Shown one piece after another: positions 16,056-23,313 of a DNA stretch of 53,971 bases. How positions within the stretch are numbered: the first letter of the stretch is position 1; every line of letters starts with the position of its first letter. Made by a program: the position numbers and the translations under genes. Origin of the DNA: Spirochaetales bacterium (GTDB lineage: Bacteria; Spirochaetota; Spirochaetia; DSM-27196; Salinispiraceae); contig JAACWS010000054.1 of assembly GCA_009991955.1 (NCBI GenBank), forward strand, positions 1 through 53,971, in the 5' to 3' direction. The notes beneath the pieces are model-generated. The model was not told the DNA's origin, did no database searches, and was given only the letters and a program-made list of their open reading frames with translations.

Positions 16056-18014
16056 TTACTCCTTTTCTCTTCTGTTCTTATCCGGGGCTATCATCAGGAT
16101 CAAGGTCTGATCATCGTGTGGTCTTCTCGTACCTCTATGGCGCTTCAAGTCCAGCCGTATTCGATCCATCAGCTCTGGGGCCCCAACTGAACCCGGTTGT
16201 CCAAAAATTTTGAAGAGTCGCTGATCTTCGTATTGCTCTCCTTGGAGATTCATTGCCTCTATTACTCCGTCAGTATAAACCATAACTCGATCGCCGGGTC
16301 CAAGGATCGTTCGAACTCCTTGGTACCGTGTGCCCTTTTCTAGGCCTATCGGGAGTCCCGGTGTATCCAATATCTCTAACTTACTCGATTCGATCCGATA
16401 AATAACCAAAGGATGATGGGCTGCATTTGAGTAGTCAAGTACCCCCGTCTCGGGATCATAGGTAAAGTAACTTAAGGTCGCAAAGCGTTCAATATCGATA
16501 CTCCCTGCTATTCCCCAGTTAATCCACGAGACTACCTTTGCCGGATCGTCGGTTTGCCGAGCGACCAAGTGAACAATGGTCCGAATCATTACCATAATAA
16601 GACTTGCAGGGATACCTTTACCCGCTACGTCGCATATAACAAATCCGAGTTTTCCGTGGCCGTTCAAGGGGAGTATATCGTAATAGTCTCCCGATACTCC
16701 CTTGGCGGGGGTTGTAAAAGCCGCTACCCGTTGGCGGAGGCTTTTGGGAATTTTGCCCGGAAGAAGTTGGGTCTGGATATCAGCGGCAATGCTTACCTCT
16801 CGCTCGATTTCTTGTTTTTCGAGGAGGTGGGAGTAATTGGCCAGGGATTCGAGGGTCAACGAGGCAAAGTCGGCAAAAACCTTGAAACGCTCAAAATCGA
16901 TGGATGAAAAAAACTTACCGGGACTGCGGTTCACTATAGACAATACCCCAAAGAGTTTGTTGTTTACGATCAAAGGACTGGCTATGAGAGAGGACAGAGA
17001 AAGGGTATCGTCCCGGGAGTTGAGAGCCATACGACTATCTTCTCGGGTGTTACGAATATAGATTGGTTGGGCTGTACTGGCACATTTTCCCAGGACCGTC
17101 GTTTCAATAGGAATTGGGGTCTTTTGGAAATAATGCTCTACCCCAGATAGCTTGGACTTGGTAATTGCGGGAACCGGAAAGGGTGGTGGAAAATATCCCT
17201 TCGTGGTTCCTACCCGTAGAACATTCTCGTCTTTTAGAAAGACTCCTCCTGCCTCGGCGCCTAGTTGATCGGTTGCTCGTCCAACAACGTACTCCAAAAG
17301 TTCCTGGGACTTCATCTGACGGTTCATTGCTCCGCCGATAGTTCGCATAAAATCATAGAGAGCAGCAATGTATTCGGTGCTATAGGTATGCCTCTGAGCG
17401 GCATCCTTATACAGAAAACCCTGATACCGAGAAAGGAGAAGAAAATACCCGGCGTATCCGAGGGGCAAGAGGATACCGGGGGCAAGGGATCCCGAATAGA
17501 GGGGATTGAAGATCGAAAAAAAACGAGGGATAAAAAGCACCCAAAAAATTAGTCTTCGGTTGTTTTGAATAAATTCCGGGCTTCGAGAGGTGAACGACGA
17601 CAGATGTCCCATTTCTAAGCCTAAGTACCCGAGTGTCCCAAGAATAAGCGTTCCCTGCAGTCCTACCCTGAATAGCGGCCAAGGAAAGAAAACGGTCAGG
17701 AATGCCACTCCTCCCAAAATGACCCCGGCTACCCCGGCAATTTTCCACGAAGAGCCCGAGGAACGGAAACTACGGACCCAGACGAGGAGTAGGAGAATTC
17801 CCACCAGATCTCCTACCCGATAGAGTATTCCTAGGGGAAAAAGCAAAAATACCAGGTCTCGGAATAAAAATACCCACCCAGCAGCCAGGAATACCTTACC
17901 TCGGGGAAGGGGAAAGGAATTGAGGATCGACCGGACGTAGAGCAAAAAAAGGACGGCAAGTCCAACTCGGATTCCAGCAGAAGAAAAGATAAGCCCATCG
18001 AGCTCTGGGATCAT
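16056..18014 (-). CDS. Membrane-anchored GAF-PP2C phosphatase (RsbU/SpoIIE type)
   Basis: A 652-residue protein. Residues ~1-205 hold about six to seven membrane helices, ~225-385 a GAF domain (QLGAEAGGVFLKDE...IASPLIVNNKLFGVLSIVN), and ~415-640 a SpoIIE-type PPM phosphatase with metal-binding Asp in SGDYYD and VICDVAGKGIPASL and the later MVYTDGVIEA. It should dephosphorylate the STAS antagonist encoded 5 bp downstream when its sensor is triggered. The membrane part resembles the multi-helix sensors of spirochaete and delta-proteobacterial phosphatases, and its ligand is unknown. It is the third gene of a five-gene leftward operon. Confidence 0.92.
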   Translation of the reverse strand: MIPELDGLIFSSAGIRVGLAVLFLLYVRSILNSFPLPRGKVFLAAGWVFLFRDLVFLLFPLGILYRVGDLVGILLLLVWVRSFRSSGSSWKIAGVAGVILGGVAFLTVFFPWPLFRVGLQGTLILGTLGYLGLEMGHLSSFTSRSPEFIQNNRRLIFWVLFIPRFFSIFNPLYSGSLAPGILLPLGYAGYFLLLSRYQGFLYKDAAQRHTYSTEYIAALYDFMRTIGGAMNRQMKSQELLEYVVGRATDQLGAEAGGVFLKDENVLRVGTTKGYFPPPFPVPAITKSKLSGVEHYFQKTPIPIETTVLGKCASTAQPIYIRNTREDSRMALNSRDDTLSLSSLIASPLIVNNKLFGVLSIVNRSPGKFFSSIDFERFKVFADFASLTLESLANYSHLLEKQEIEREVSIAADIQTQLLPGKIPKSLRQRVAAFTTPAKGVSGDYYDILPLNGHGKLGFVICDVAGKGIPASLIMVMIRTIVHLVARQTDDPAKVVSWINWGIAGSIDIERFATLSYFTYDPETGVLDYSNAAHHPLVIYRIESSKLEILDTPGLPIGLEKGTRYQGVRTILGPGDRVMVYTDGVIEAMNLQGEQYEDQRLFKIFGQPGSVGAPELMDRIRLDLKRHRGTRRPHDDQTLILMIAPDKNRREKE

Positions 18015-18057
18015 TGGTGGAGCCTCGCCTTGGACCCCAAGTGGACCAGGAGAAACA

Positions 18058-18507
18058 TCAGTGAGAAATATGCTGCTGGATTTCTGTCAGCTCTACCGGT
18101 CCAAGGCCCAGGACTCGTCGACCAACCCATCGGCTAAGGGGAGGAAGATAAAGGACGAGGGCGAGGATACTCGAAAAAACACCGGGAAACATCATCGGAA
18201 TGAGGAGCACCAAAACTCCCCCATATTGGTACAGGGTAAGAGGAGACGAAATTCCTTTTCTGCCCTCGGCAATAATTCGGTGCCGTAGGGCTTCGGCCTT
18301 GGCAACAAAAAGGACGCCACCAAAAACGCTGAGTGCCCCACCGTATCCAATAGCCCCAAAAGCACCTACCCGGGAGGCCAGGTACATGAGGCTGAGACTA
18401 TCGAGCCCGAGGAGGACGCCGAACCCGCTTAGGTACCCTAGCAACTGCCACCCGAAGAAGGGGCGATAGAGCAAAAACACCAAGGACCGGTAGTTCGAAA
18501 AGGCCAT
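18058..18507 (-). CDS. FxsA-like membrane protein
   Basis: A 149-residue integral membrane protein with three to four helices. The central block fits the FxsA family: YLASRVGAFGAIGYGG, a helix with KAEALRHR, then LIPMMFPGVFSSILALVLYLPP and a C-terminal basic turn WVGRRVLG. FxsA is an inner-membrane protein known for relieving phage T7 exclusion in E. coli, and its normal job is unclear. It follows the exported-protein gene by 3 bp and precedes the RsbU-like gene by 43 bp, so it is part of the signalling operon. Confidence 0.7.
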   Translation of the reverse strand: MAFSNYRSLVFLLYRPFFGWQLLGYLSGFGVLLGLDSLSLMYLASRVGAFGAIGYGGALSVFGGVLFVAKAEALRHRIIAEGRKGISSPLTLYQYGGVLVLLIPMMFPGVFSSILALVLYLPPLSRWVGRRVLGLGPVELTEIQQHISH

Positions 18508-18510
18508 ACC

Positions 18511-18999
18511 TTACAGAATCGTAAAATCCCGAAGTATAAAGACCGGAGCTAACTCCCCGGTTACTGTCTCGGTGGGGCCGTAGTATTCCAAGAGGAAGAG
18601 TCCTCGGATCTGGGGTTTTAGGAGGTCACCCGGTGCATTCTGAGAAGAAGATATTCGTTCCGCGAACGAGTGATCTAAAATGACCAGGTAGGCCTCGTAG
18701 CTTTCAAGTTGAGAGGTTGTCACCCATCGGGCATCGAGAATTTCAATATCCACGTAGTAACTCTCGGGATTTGGATCGAGAACCGTAATCGACGTAACCG
18801 TACCCCCAAGCAGGTAAAGGACGTCTGTCCGCAAGGAAGTATCGTTACCGGACTGGAGAATTTGCGAAAACTCCCGTAAGCTATAAGAAAATACCACGTC
18901 TGAATAGACGGTTGGTTCGGGGATTTCTTGTCCTACACTGGGAATGAGTAGAAAAAAGATCCCAAGAATTACAAGGAGCGTTCGTGCAGTCATACCCAT
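18511..18999 (-). CDS. Exported protein of unknown function
   Basis: A 162-residue protein with a clear signal peptide (TLLVILGIFFLLIPSVGQE, cleavage near residue 23) and a beta-rich mature part. No Cys lipobox. Two in-frame ATGs lie 6 bp apart; the first is preceded by AGAGGG at slightly long spacing. It is the first gene of the FxsA/RsbU/STAS/kinase operon, so it may be a periplasmic component sensing the envelope for the phosphatase. This is only positional inference. I do not recognise the family. Confidence 0.72.
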   Translation of the reverse strand: MGMTARTLLVILGIFFLLIPSVGQEIPEPTVYSDVVFSYSLREFSQILQSGNDTSLRTDVLYLLGGTVTSITVLDPNPESYYVDIEILDARWVTTSQLESYEAYLVILDHSFAERISSSQNAPGDLLKPQIRGLFLLEYYGPTETVTGELAPVFILRDFTIL

Positions 19000-19020
19000 G
19001 GAATTACCCTCTTGGTAGCT

Positions 19021-19049
19021 ATATTAGGGTGGAATATGCCCAGGGTCAA
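19021..19049 (-). promoter_or_regulatory. Promoter of the exported-FxsA-RsbU-STAS-kinase operon
   Basis: On the minus strand TTGACC (19049-19044), a 17-bp spacer and TAATAT (19026-19021) lie 21 nt before ATG 18999, leaving a short leader with AGAGGG. Confidence 0.7.
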
Positions 19050-19078
19050 GGAAGCCTCGTTCACCTGGGGTATCCACT

Positions 19079-19978
19079 ATGAGCGATCGGGGGTTGGTTC
19101 TCGGAGGTACGGGGGGATTAGGAGCCGTGGCCGCAGCCGTACTTCAATCCCAGGGGTTCTCGGTGTGGGTTACCGGCCGGAGACCTCCTCGAATCCCGGA
19201 TTTCTCCGACCCAGTCCGCTCTACCCCTCTCCTCGGAAACGGCCCGTCGCTCGACCAGTCGCCCGACCAGCCGGTGGGCGAGCAGATGGGGGCGCCGACC
19301 AACCCGCGGAAGGTGGGCAACCCGGCGGGTGAGCAGGCCAGGGAACTCGTGGGCAACCCGGCGGGTGAGCGTGCCGGTGGCGACCAAGTGCCAGCCCTGT
19401 CCGTGAAGCCCCTCAACTGGATACCCCACGAGTATCGGTCCCCGGAGCACACTTTGGCTGCCGTCGAAGAGGCACTGGGTTCACCCCTTAATGTGTCCTA
19501 CCTGGTGTGTAATTTTGGCCCATTTCTGGAGGCGCCAGTGTCCACTATGCAGGGGAAGGACTGGCGGTTTTTGGTAGAGGCGAATCTGATGCTTCCCGGT
19601 ATGCTCGTGAGCGCTGTGTTACCCGAAATGATCCAGCGGGGTTTTGGCCGTATTGTGCTATTTGGGGCGACCGGAACAGACCAGGTCGTCGGTCGTCGAT
19701 TGACAGCCGGGTATCAAGCCGCCAAAACCGGGCTGGGGGTTTTGGCGAAGTCAGTAGCCCTCGAGGCTGGGCACCACAATGTAACCTGCAACGTGGTTTG
19801 TCCTGGATATGTAGAAACTGAATACTACACCGAAGCAATGAAGGCAAAGGCAAAACGAAGAACACCCGGAGGAATGCTCAATATTCCCCAAGATTTTTTT
19901 TCTCTTTTCAAATTACTTCTTTCGGCCGATACAACTTATATAAATGGGGCTATAATTTCATCGGCCCAAGGGTTATAG
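19079..19978 (+). CDS. Short-chain dehydrogenase/reductase with a GC-rich insert
   Basis: A 299-residue SDR-family oxidoreductase. The Rossmann dinucleotide loop reads GGTGGLG at residues ~7-13, the NNAG-like region LVCNFGP near 140, the YxxxK motif YQAAK near 215, and CNVVCPGYVETEY follows. The usual catalytic Ser 13 residues before Tyr appears replaced by Gly or Thr (LFGATGTDQVVG), so activity may be altered. Between beta-2 and the next core element there is a long hydrophilic insert (~residues 38-108) encoded by unusually GC-rich DNA and containing a repeated VGNPAGE peptide. Without it the protein would be near the usual ~240 residues. Substrate unknown. Confidence 0.8.
   Translation: MSDRGLVLGGTGGLGAVAAAVLQSQGFSVWVTGRRPPRIPDFSDPVRSTPLLGNGPSLDQSPDQPVGEQMGAPTNPRKVGNPAGEQARELVGNPAGERAGGDQVPALSVKPLNWIPHEYRSPEHTLAAVEEALGSPLNVSYLVCNFGPFLEAPVSTMQGKDWRFLVEANLMLPGMLVSAVLPEMIQRGFGRIVLFGATGTDQVVGRRLTAGYQAAKTGLGVLAKSVALEAGHHNVTCNVVCPGYVETEYYTEAMKAKAKRRTPGGMLNIPQDFFSLFKLLLSADTTYINGAIISSAQGL
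19190..19400. other. GC-rich insert inside the SDR gene
   Basis: This in-frame block is markedly richer in G+C than the rest of the gene and encodes low-complexity sequence rich in Pro, Gly, Asp, Gln and Arg. It contains a 22-nt direct repeat. No family feature of SDRs is found in it, so it looks like an insertion tolerated in a surface loop. Confidence 0.65.
19313..19370 (+). repeat. 22-nt direct repeat pair within the SDR insert
   Basis: Two identical 22-nt copies start at 19313 and 19349, beginning GTGGGCAACCCGG. They are 36 nt apart (12 codons), so both are read in the same frame as VGNPAGE. A related partial copy lies at about 19272. Confidence 0.85.
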
Positions 19979-19991
19979 TATCGTGTAGGAT

Positions 19992-20020
19992 TTGACAAAA
20001 AAAAACCTGGTACATAAAAT
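19992..20020 (+). promoter_or_regulatory. Consensus promoter of the STAS-zinc-ribbon gene
   Basis: TTGACA (19992-19997), 17 bp beginning with eight A residues, and TAAAAT (20015-20020). A leader of about 50 nt follows, with GGGGA before ATG 20078. Confidence 0.75.
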
Positions 20021-20077
20021 GATGCTACCGGGGGTGGGTCTCGGATCCAGTTATGACCAAAGTAAAAGTGGGGAATC

Positions 20078-20632
20078 ATGAACAATAACGACATTGTACC
20101 AAGTTTCGATGAAGAACGAGATGAGAGCCTTAAAATTCGGCTCCAACGTCCAGACAATGGTTCAGACGGAGTCTTGGTTCTGTACCTGAATGGTTACATC
20201 GATACGTACAATTCGAATTTCTTCCAAAAAAGAGTGAATCGGGCTATCGAGGCTGGGTTCACAAAACTTATTTTTCAATGTAGTGGACTTACCTACGTTT
20301 CGAGTACAGGTATTGGTTCATTTACGGCCTTCTTGAAAGCAGTAAAACCTCGGGGTGGAGATCTTGTACTCCTCGAAATTCAACCAAAGGTATATGAAGT
20401 TTTTCAACTTCTAGGCTTTTCCCAGTTCTTTCATATCAAAGATAATCTCGATGAGGCTATAGACTTCTTTAAGAAAGGGTCCACTACCGGCGAAAACGAA
20501 ATGTTCCCGAAAATATTCCGATGTCCAATTTGTTCAACAAAACTCAAGGCCTCAAAACCGGGCCGATTTCGGTGCTCAAATTGCAAAACAATACTTGCTG
20601 TCGATAATTCGGGTCAAATTTTCCTCGGGTAA
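20078..20632 (+). CDS. STAS domain fused to a C-terminal zinc ribbon
   Basis: A 184-residue protein. Residues ~18-130 are a STAS domain of the anti-sigma antagonist type, with the phospho-acceptor region YVSSTGIG (Ser75, Ser76), although the Asp usual before the serines is Val. Residues 149-169 form a zinc ribbon with CPIC and CSNC, the pairs 13 residues apart. An ATP-independent partner-switch protein with a nucleic-acid- or protein-binding ribbon is not a common arrangement. It has its own strong promoter and lies 105 bp upstream of pspA. It may couple partner switching to the envelope response, but that is inference. Confidence 0.85.
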   Translation: MNNNDIVPSFDEERDESLKIRLQRPDNGSDGVLVLYLNGYIDTYNSNFFQKRVNRAIEAGFTKLIFQCSGLTYVSSTGIGSFTAFLKAVKPRGGDLVLLEIQPKVYEVFQLLGFSQFFHIKDNLDEAIDFFKKGSTTGENEMFPKIFRCPICSTKLKASKPGRFRCSNCKTILAVDNSGQIFLG

Positions 20633-20737
20633 TACATTTTTGGAACCTTCACATGCTCCTCGAGGGCTCGGTTTCGGGGTCAATTATTATTTTGCTTAAG
20701 ATATAATCCTTGAGCGTTTTTCCTGGAGGGGAAGTCT

Positions 20738-21571
20738 ATGGGGGTCTTTGAACGAATGCGCCGAATAATCGGCGGCAACTTGAATCAAATGTTAAATAAG
20801 GCCGAGGACCCAGAAAAGGTTCTTAGCCAAGTATTGGTTGAAATGAATACCCAGCTCATAGAGAGCAAACGGGCGGTTGCGGGTGCTATTGCCGACGAGA
20901 AAAAACTCGAGCGACAGATGCTCGAGCTTATCAATCAAGGAAAAGAGTGGGAGCGAAAGGCTATTTTAGCTGTTCGTGCGGCTGAACAAGAGCCCCAAAG
21001 AGGGGCACATTTCGAGGGACTTGCGAAACAAGCCCTTTTACAGAAAAAAGCCTGTGACGAAGACGCCGAACGTTTCAAGGAACAGTGGACAGCCCAACAT
21101 TCTTCGGTCGAACAACTCAAAGATGCTCTGCGGGCTCTCCAGCAAAAAATTGAAGAAGCCCAAAGAAAGAAAAATCTCTTAATTGCCCGAAGTCGTAGAG
21201 CCGAGGCCCAGAAAAAAATCCAAAGTCACCTGTCTGGAATGCAGAAATCGACCGCCTTTGAAGCCTTCGATCGTATGGAGTCAAAGGTCGATCAAATTGA
21301 GGCCGAAGTCGACGCTCTCAAGGAAATCGACGGTCCCGCTATGTCTTCTTCCCTCGAAAAAGAGTTTGCAGCCTTAGAAGGTTCTACCCACGGTTCGGGA
21401 GACCAAATGTTGGAAGACCTCAAGAGTCGCCTTTCTCTCGAGGCCCCTGGGGGGCAAGCGAAGGGTCCTCAGGCCCCGTCGAACTACACAAAACCCGTAG
21501 ACGTCGAGGAGGTCGATTCAATGATGGAAGATCTCAAACGAAAATTGAAGGAAACCGAGGGGCCTCTCTAA
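20738..21571 (+). CDS. pspA: PspA/IM30-family membrane stress protein
   Basis: A 277-residue PspA/Vipp1 protein: MGVFERMRRIIGGNLNQMLNKAEDPEKVL at the start is the family's amphipathic helix and helix-1 signature, followed by long helical coiled-coil segments through ~residue 205. The C-terminal part carries an additional acidic tail ending in a short MMEDLKRKLKE helix. Such proteins assemble on damaged inner membrane and maintain its integrity. GGAGGGGAAG lies before ATG 20738, and TATAAT at 20702-20707 is the probable -10. No PspF, PspB or PspC gene is present here; an ECF sigma locus lies 1.2 kb away. Confidence 0.94.
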   Translation: MGVFERMRRIIGGNLNQMLNKAEDPEKVLSQVLVEMNTQLIESKRAVAGAIADEKKLERQMLELINQGKEWERKAILAVRAAEQEPQRGAHFEGLAKQALLQKKACDEDAERFKEQWTAQHSSVEQLKDALRALQQKIEEAQRKKNLLIARSRRAEAQKKIQSHLSGMQKSTAFEAFDRMESKVDQIEAEVDALKEIDGPAMSSSLEKEFAALEGSTHGSGDQMLEDLKSRLSLEAPGGQAKGPQAPSNYTKPVDVEEVDSMMEDLKRKLKETEGPL

Positions 21572-21702
21572 AATCTATTTTTCTGGCCAAGATGATCATT
21601 GCACCCCAATTACTCAAGCCCGTGGGCCGATTTAGAAGAGGGGCTCTTAGAGGCGCCCCGGAGTAACTTCTTATAATATAAGGCACAAGACAGTTTTGAG
21701 CT

Positions 21703-21722
21703 TGTGCATAACCTGTGCACAA
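21703..21722 (-). promoter_or_regulatory. Paired DnaA-box-like motifs, left copy
   Basis: TGTGCATAA (21703-21711) is a perfect TTATNCACA box on the minus strand. After 2 bp, TGTGCACAA (21714-21722) matches at eight of nine positions. Confidence 0.55.
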
Positions 21723-21972
21723 ACCTAGGTGTTATACGTGGCCCGGCGATATTTCCTGGTAGAATTACTACTAACTGCTCAACAGGTTTTTGGTAGTAGA
21801 CAGAAAAAATTCTATCTTTCTGGGGTAAAAGTGGTTGCTATTTCTTAACTACTTATAAAGAAAGCCTTTAGGCGATTTGAGTATTTTGGGCGGGGTATTT
21901 CCCATTATTCTATGAAAGAAATTAGAAATTGGAGAAATAGCTGCCTCCTCCTTCGCTTCGATCATATCTGGT

Positions 21973-21992
21973 TGTGGATAACTTGTGTACAA
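21973..21992 (-). promoter_or_regulatory. Paired DnaA-box-like motifs, right copy
   Basis: TGTGGATAA (21973-21981) is the complement of the strict consensus TTATCCACA. After 2 bp, TGTGTACAA (21984-21992) matches at eight of nine positions. Spacing and order are identical to the left copy 270 bp away. Confidence 0.58.
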
Positions 21993-22000
21993 ATTCTGAG

Positions 22001-22315
22001 TTATTCGACTACAACCGCAGTACCGTAAGCCATAAACTCCGCAGCCCCTTGCATCATGCTGGTCGTAGAGAATCGAACCTGAACTACCGCATTGGCACCT
22101 AATTGGGCGGCATCCTCGGAGAGTCGATCCAGAGCCTGTTCCCGAGCCTCGCTCATCATCTTGGTATAATCCGAAATTTCGCCCCCAACAATATTCTTAA
22201 AGACTGCGGCGATATCTCGACCAATGTGCCGAGCCCTTATGGTGTTGCCTCGAGCTAATCCCAGAACGCGAACTATTTTTTTCCCTGGAACCTCGGGGGT
22301 TGTAACGATTATCAT
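22001..22315 (-). CDS. YbjQ/DUF74 family protein
   Basis: A 104-residue YbjQ family protein, a pentameric fold often labelled heavy-metal-binding on weak grounds. It has the family elements VTTPEVPGKKI, GLARGNTIRARHIGRD, a central helix EAREQALDRL and ANAVVQVRFSTTSM, and it ends YGTAVVVE. The start ATG 22315 overlaps the preceding gene's stop (ATGA), which excludes the longer reading. It is the last gene of the ECF sigma factor operon, suggesting membership in that regulon. Biochemical function is unknown. Confidence 0.9.
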   Translation of the reverse strand: MIIVTTPEVPGKKIVRVLGLARGNTIRARHIGRDIAAVFKNIVGGEISDYTKMMSEAREQALDRLSEDAAQLGANAVVQVRFSTTSMMQGAAEFMAYGTAVVVE

Positions 22316-22752
22316 CGAATAATCTCCCTGTAGGATTTGCTTTTTGTCTCTTCCCAGGTATACCAAAGGGCGTGGCCGAGGAAAAAGAAGAACGAGAGTC
22401 CCAGTAAAATGAACCCTGTTCCGAGGAGCATAGTACCCCCACTGGTCTCGGGCTGCAAGCTTTGAAGTAATGACCGGGCAACCATTACTCCTAATCCTAA
22501 AATTCCCGTAATCATGCCTAAGACCATGAGAATCTTCCTCTGGATACGGGTCTCGAAGGGCTCATACCATGGGGTAGGGGGAGATGGAAAGGGAACCCGG
22601 GCGAGGCGGCTTTTGAGTTGAAGGAGTTGGGTGTACTCGTCTCGATACTCGTAGTTGCCCTCGATTTTGGCAAGGACCCCAGGGATTTCATCGGGTGATA
22701 ACTCATTATCGACCAGAGCTTGAATTTGAAATAGGAGAGCTTCGTCTTTCAT
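22312..22752 (-). CDS. Putative membrane anti-sigma factor
   Basis: A 146-residue protein. An N-terminal cytoplasmic helical part (~1-70; FQIQALVDNELSPDEIP resembles the start of zinc-finger-like anti-sigma domains but has no HxxxCxxC) is followed by two membrane helices (~74-96 and ~104-130). It starts 3 bp after the ECF sigma gene, the usual position of the cognate anti-sigma factor. The Glu/Asn-rich EL(S)PDE segment fits that family. The role is inferred from position and topology. Confidence 0.72.
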   Translation of the reverse strand: MKDEALLFQIQALVDNELSPDEIPGVLAKIEGNYEYRDEYTQLLQLKSRLARVPFPSPPTPWYEPFETRIQRKILMVLGMITGILGLGVMVARSLLQSLQPETSGGTMLLGTGFILLGLSFFFFLGHALWYTWEETKSKSYREIIR

Positions 22753-22755
22753 TTT

Positions 22756-23232
22756 TTACCTTCCTTCGCTAAGAATTTTGCCCAGTTCTTTCCGGGCATA
22801 GTAGAGGCGCGACATGACCGTACCAGGAGGAAGCTCGAGTATTGTTCCTATTTCCTGGTACGAACATTCTTGAAAATGTTTGAGTTCGATAATTTCTCGG
22901 TGCTCGGGACTTAGGTTTTCGATTGCCTGCATTAGGTGTCGAGACTCCTCGTCCCGAAGAAGATTTTCCTCGGGGTTCAGATAGGGGCTTTGAATTTCAA
23001 GCTCCTCGGGAATTGATCCTAGGTGGGATTCTTTTTTTCTGAAGTGATTCCGGGCAATGTTCCTGCCAAGGGTCAAGAGCCAGGGATAGAGGGGCTGGGC
23101 CGGATCGTAGTAGGAAGATTTTTCATAGGCCCGTAAGAGAGTATCTTGCAGAAGGTCCGAAGCATCTTGTTCGTTTTGCACCATGAGGTAGAGTGCTTTG
23201 TAGAGCCTGGGGATGTATGGGTTCAGGTCCAT
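22756..23232 (-). CDS. ECF-type RNA polymerase sigma factor
   Basis: A 158-residue extracytoplasmic-function sigma factor. Region 2 includes NEQDASDLLQDTLLRAYEK and the promoter-melting segment PWLLTLGRNIARNHFRKK. Region 4 has the HTH SYQEIGTILELPPGTVMSRL. ATG 23232 (MDLNPYIPRLYKALY) is chosen because homology-like sequence starts there; an upstream TTG is in frame. It heads an operon with a membrane anti-sigma-like protein and YbjQ, and it is divergent from a three-gene membrane-protein locus. TACTAT ends 5 nt before the ATG, another possible leaderless start, though no convincing -35 was found. Confidence 0.92.
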   Translation of the reverse strand: MDLNPYIPRLYKALYLMVQNEQDASDLLQDTLLRAYEKSSYYDPAQPLYPWLLTLGRNIARNHFRKKESHLGSIPEELEIQSPYLNPEENLLRDEESRHLMQAIENLSPEHREIIELKHFQECSYQEIGTILELPPGTVMSRLYYARKELGKILSEGR

Positions 23233-23277
23233 GGTAAATAGTACCCCCAATCGGTGAATTTATTCGACCGGTCAACA

Positions 23278-23306
23278 TTGCGTAACCCCCAAGCATCTGC
23301 TACGAT
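23278..23306 (+). promoter_or_regulatory. Promoter of the membrane-protein locus, predicted leaderless
   Basis: TTGCGT (23278-23283), 17 bp and TACGAT (23301-23306) stand 7 nt before GTG 23314. The -35 and spacer match those of the ROK gene promoter. This argues for GTG 23314 rather than the upstream GTG 23254. Confidence 0.6.
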
Positions 23307-23313
23307 TTTAGTA

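Larger units (their letters stand above)
21572..22000. other. 429-bp intergenic region with paired DnaA-box-like sites
   Basis: Convergent gene ends (pspA, ybjQ) flank this stretch, and no gene is seen in it. It contains GC-rich inverted segments near 21615-21660, a TATAAT at 21672-21677 and an AT-rich middle (21780-21950). Two copies of a 22-bp arrangement with DnaA-box similarity lie at 21702-21723 and 21972-21993. The lack of coding potential and the AT-rich core between the boxes are compatible with a replication-control site, but nearby genes are not replication genes. Confidence 0.5.

Noticed and set aside
21780..21810. DnaA-trio (TAG repeat) unwinding element near the DnaA-box pairs
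   Set aside because: Only TAGTAG and a reversed CTACTA are present, not a run of trios next to a box, so the match is not above chance.
23254..23313. Upstream GTG start for the membrane protein
   Set aside because: It precedes the -35 of the promoter that drives the gene and gives an uncharacteristic polar N-terminus.
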